In this document: positions 62,334 to 64,000 of the stretch, one piece after another
Position numbering within the stretch: the stretch's first letter is position 1
How the letters are laid out: each line of letters begins with the position of its first letter
Source: Owenia fusiformis
Taxonomy: Eukaryota > Annelida > Polychaeta > Sabellida > Oweniidae
Length of the DNA stretch: 64,000 nt
Reading direction: 5' to 3'
NCBI GenBank assembly: GCA_903813345.2
Contig: CAIIXF020000009.1
Coordinates: forward strand, 14,398,347-14,462,346
Translations under genes and position numbers: made by a program
Notes under the pieces: generated by a model
The model's database searches: none
What the model saw: the letters and a program-made list of their open reading frames with translations, nothing else
Told to the model about the DNA's origin: nothing

Positions 62334-62550
62334 TACATGGATGGATAACTGGCTACTGGGAAGTTCTCCATATACAAGGAGGATTGGAAGCCAGAGTTAC
62401 AACTCGATACTCTTCAATCTCCAAGTAATGCGATATTGCCGATCATGCCTGTATATTTCTCCAGCTGCAGGGAGAATTAACTCTATTCTCCAACAAAGCT
62501 GGCGTCATTATTGTTGATATTTACCTGGCTATAAATTCGAGACCCTAACT

Positions 62551-63365
62551 GTTGCAAGACTTATGCCTGGCACAACCGTCACCATGTTATTAAGTGTTTA
62601 GTGTCGCAACGATACTGCCATGACTGTCGTATTGTTATCATGAAAGCCTGGTATAACCGTGACAATGCTATTTTATATTGCAAGGCCTGTCATGACCGTG
62701 GTAATGTTAAAGCCTGATATAACCGTGACAATGCTGTACTATATTGCAAGACCTGTCATGACCATGGTAATGTTAAAGCCTGATATGACCATGACAATGG
62801 TTGCAAGGCCTGTCCTGACCGTGGTAATGTTAAAGCCTGATATAACCGTGACAATGCTATACTATATTGCAAGGCCTGTCATGACCGTGGTAATGTTAAA
62901 GCCTGATATGACCATGACAATGGTTGAAAGACCTGTCATGACGGTGGTAATGTTAAAGCCTGATATGACCATGACAATGGTAGCAAGGCCTGTCATGACC
63001 GTGGTAATGGTAAACCCTGATATGACCATGACAGTGGTTGCAAGGCCTGTCATGATCGTGGTAATGTTAAAGCCTGATATGACCATGACAATTATTGCAA
63101 GGCCTGTCATGACCGTGACAATGTTAAAGCCTGATATAACCATGACAATGGTTGCAAGGCCTGTCAGGACCATGGTAATGTTAAAGCCTTATATGACCAT
63201 GACAATGGTTACAAGGCCTGTCATGACCGTGGTAATGTTAAAGCCTGATATGACCATGACAATGGTTGCAAGGCCTGTCATGACTGTGGTAATGTTAAAG
63301 CACAATATGACCGTGACAATGGTTATATTAAATTACATTTAGTAGCATGAGAATACTGTAATGAA
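62551..63365 (+). mobile_element. Minisatellite-bearing element, expanded copy
   Basis: The left flank (TTGCAAGACTTATGCCTGGC) and right flank (ATTACATTTAGTAGCATGAG) match 9020-9290 inverted. Between them about 12 units of the 57/66-bp repeat form an open frame of 227 codons on plus and 103 on minus, both repeat artefacts (MLKPDMTMTMVARPVM-type). In WDR13 intron 1. Confidence 0.85.
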
Positions 63366-63423
63366 AAATTTCATTGGTTATCTACCTTAACTATGTATAT
63401 CTAGACTACTACTACTACTACTT

Positions 63424-63802
63424 AAAGAGAGAATCAGATATAGCGAGCAGGCTAAACAAAAAATTGTTTCAATTTTTGAATATTTTTGTCTCATGTCATT
63501 CCTTGGCATGTCTATTTTCTAAAAATCACAAAAGTGCATACTTTATTCCAGGAAAACTAAAGATTTTTACAATAATGTATTATTTTTCTATAAGAATGGT
63601 TACCATTCTTATTATTTGGGAGAATTTAAACATTCTTCACTCATTTTTGCACTTTGAATCATTAATAACCTTCACCAATTTATAACATATTTTGAATCTT
63701 TTGGGAGATATTGTATTTGATATTGTAAGGAATAGATTGGTAAGTCAATTATATATGTTGCTTGTAATTTTGTCACCCCCTATAGATCAGATTCTGCCTT
63801 TA
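63424..63802 (+). repeat. 390-bp dispersed repeat, copy 2
   Basis: Same sequence as 57310-57720, including the AAGAATGGTTACCATTCTT palindrome. Confidence 0.85.
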
Positions 63803-63807
63803 ACTCA

Positions 63808-63975
63808 TACAGGGTTCGTACACACCTGGAAATGTCAGGGAAATTGATTTATTTTTCCAGGTGCTGGAAATGTCAGGGAATTTCAAAATTGGGTCAAAAA
63901 GGGCCAAAAATGTCAGGGAATTTTGAAACAGCAGATGTGTCAGGGAAATGTCAGGGAATTTTCTATCATTGTTGA
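63808..63975 (+). repeat. AATGTCAGGGAA short-repeat element
   Basis: After GGGTTCGTACACACCTGG come five copies of AATGTCAGGGAA or GTGTCAGGGAA at uneven spacing. An interspersed repeat cut by the window end. Confidence 0.6.
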
Positions 63976-64000
63976 AATAAAAATGTTCCAGCAAAATACA

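Overview
The window looks like nuclear DNA of an AT-rich marine invertebrate, most plausibly a lophotrochozoan such as a mollusc. This rests on split genes with GT/AG introns, animal-type orthologues (GDE1, DECR2, NDUFA6, WDR13, an SLC16 transporter), frequent ACATGTA words, and many DNA transposons and MITEs, including the class ending in CCGTCCG tracts next to a TTATCCCA-type end. The species call is an inference.

Five genes can be supported by splice-exact exon models. (1) GDE1, minus strand, 424-10883: five exons, with the 3' end outside the window. (2) DECR2, minus strand, 13826-31085: eight coding positions, with two alternative last exons. (3) An SLC16 monocarboxylate-transporter-like gene, plus strand, 42073-44930, with two coding exons. 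(4) NDUFA6, minus strand, 56889-61497, three exons. (5) The first coding exon of WDR13, plus strand, 61906-61984, head to head with NDUFA6 across about 0.4 kb. The rest is introns and intergenic DNA filled with transposon remains.

Two structures stand out. First, GDE1 intron 4 begins with about 40 extra tandem copies of the 3' end of exon 4. Each 79-bp unit is 66 nt of exon (22 codons) plus 13 nt of intron, so nearly every unit still carries a 5' splice site. The array runs from about 1392 to the real exon at 4579-4671. Second, DECR2 has a tandemly duplicated terminal exon. Both copies are 206 nt with the same phase, but one ends in the peroxisomal signal AKL and the other in SNI. A broken extra copy of DECR2 exon 5 also sits about 20 bp inside intron 4.

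Mobile DNA, left to right: a LINE 3' fragment (6.7-7.2 kb); a minisatellite-bearing repeat family (8.2-9.3 and 62.5-63.4 kb); hAT MITEs with 8-bp duplications (11.7 and 60.4 kb); TA-flanked elements (12.4, 14.5, 30.5, 45.6, 46.9 and 62.1 kb); a Harbinger remnant (22.7 kb); a long-TIR element with a zinc-finger fragment (25.6 kb); fold-back elements (27.8, 50.9-55.1 and 60.2 kb); a TTAA-flanked element (57.8 kb); and a set of short perfect palindromes. Several insertions can be dated relative to each other because an empty site is present elsewhere in the window.

The genes do not form one pathway. GDE1 is in glycerophosphodiester turnover, DECR2 in peroxisomal oxidation of polyunsaturated acyl-CoA, NDUFA6 in respiratory complex I, the SLC16 protein in plasma-membrane solute transport, and WDR13 is a WD-repeat protein. 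Only NDUFA6 and WDR13 look physically coupled, through a shared promoter interval.
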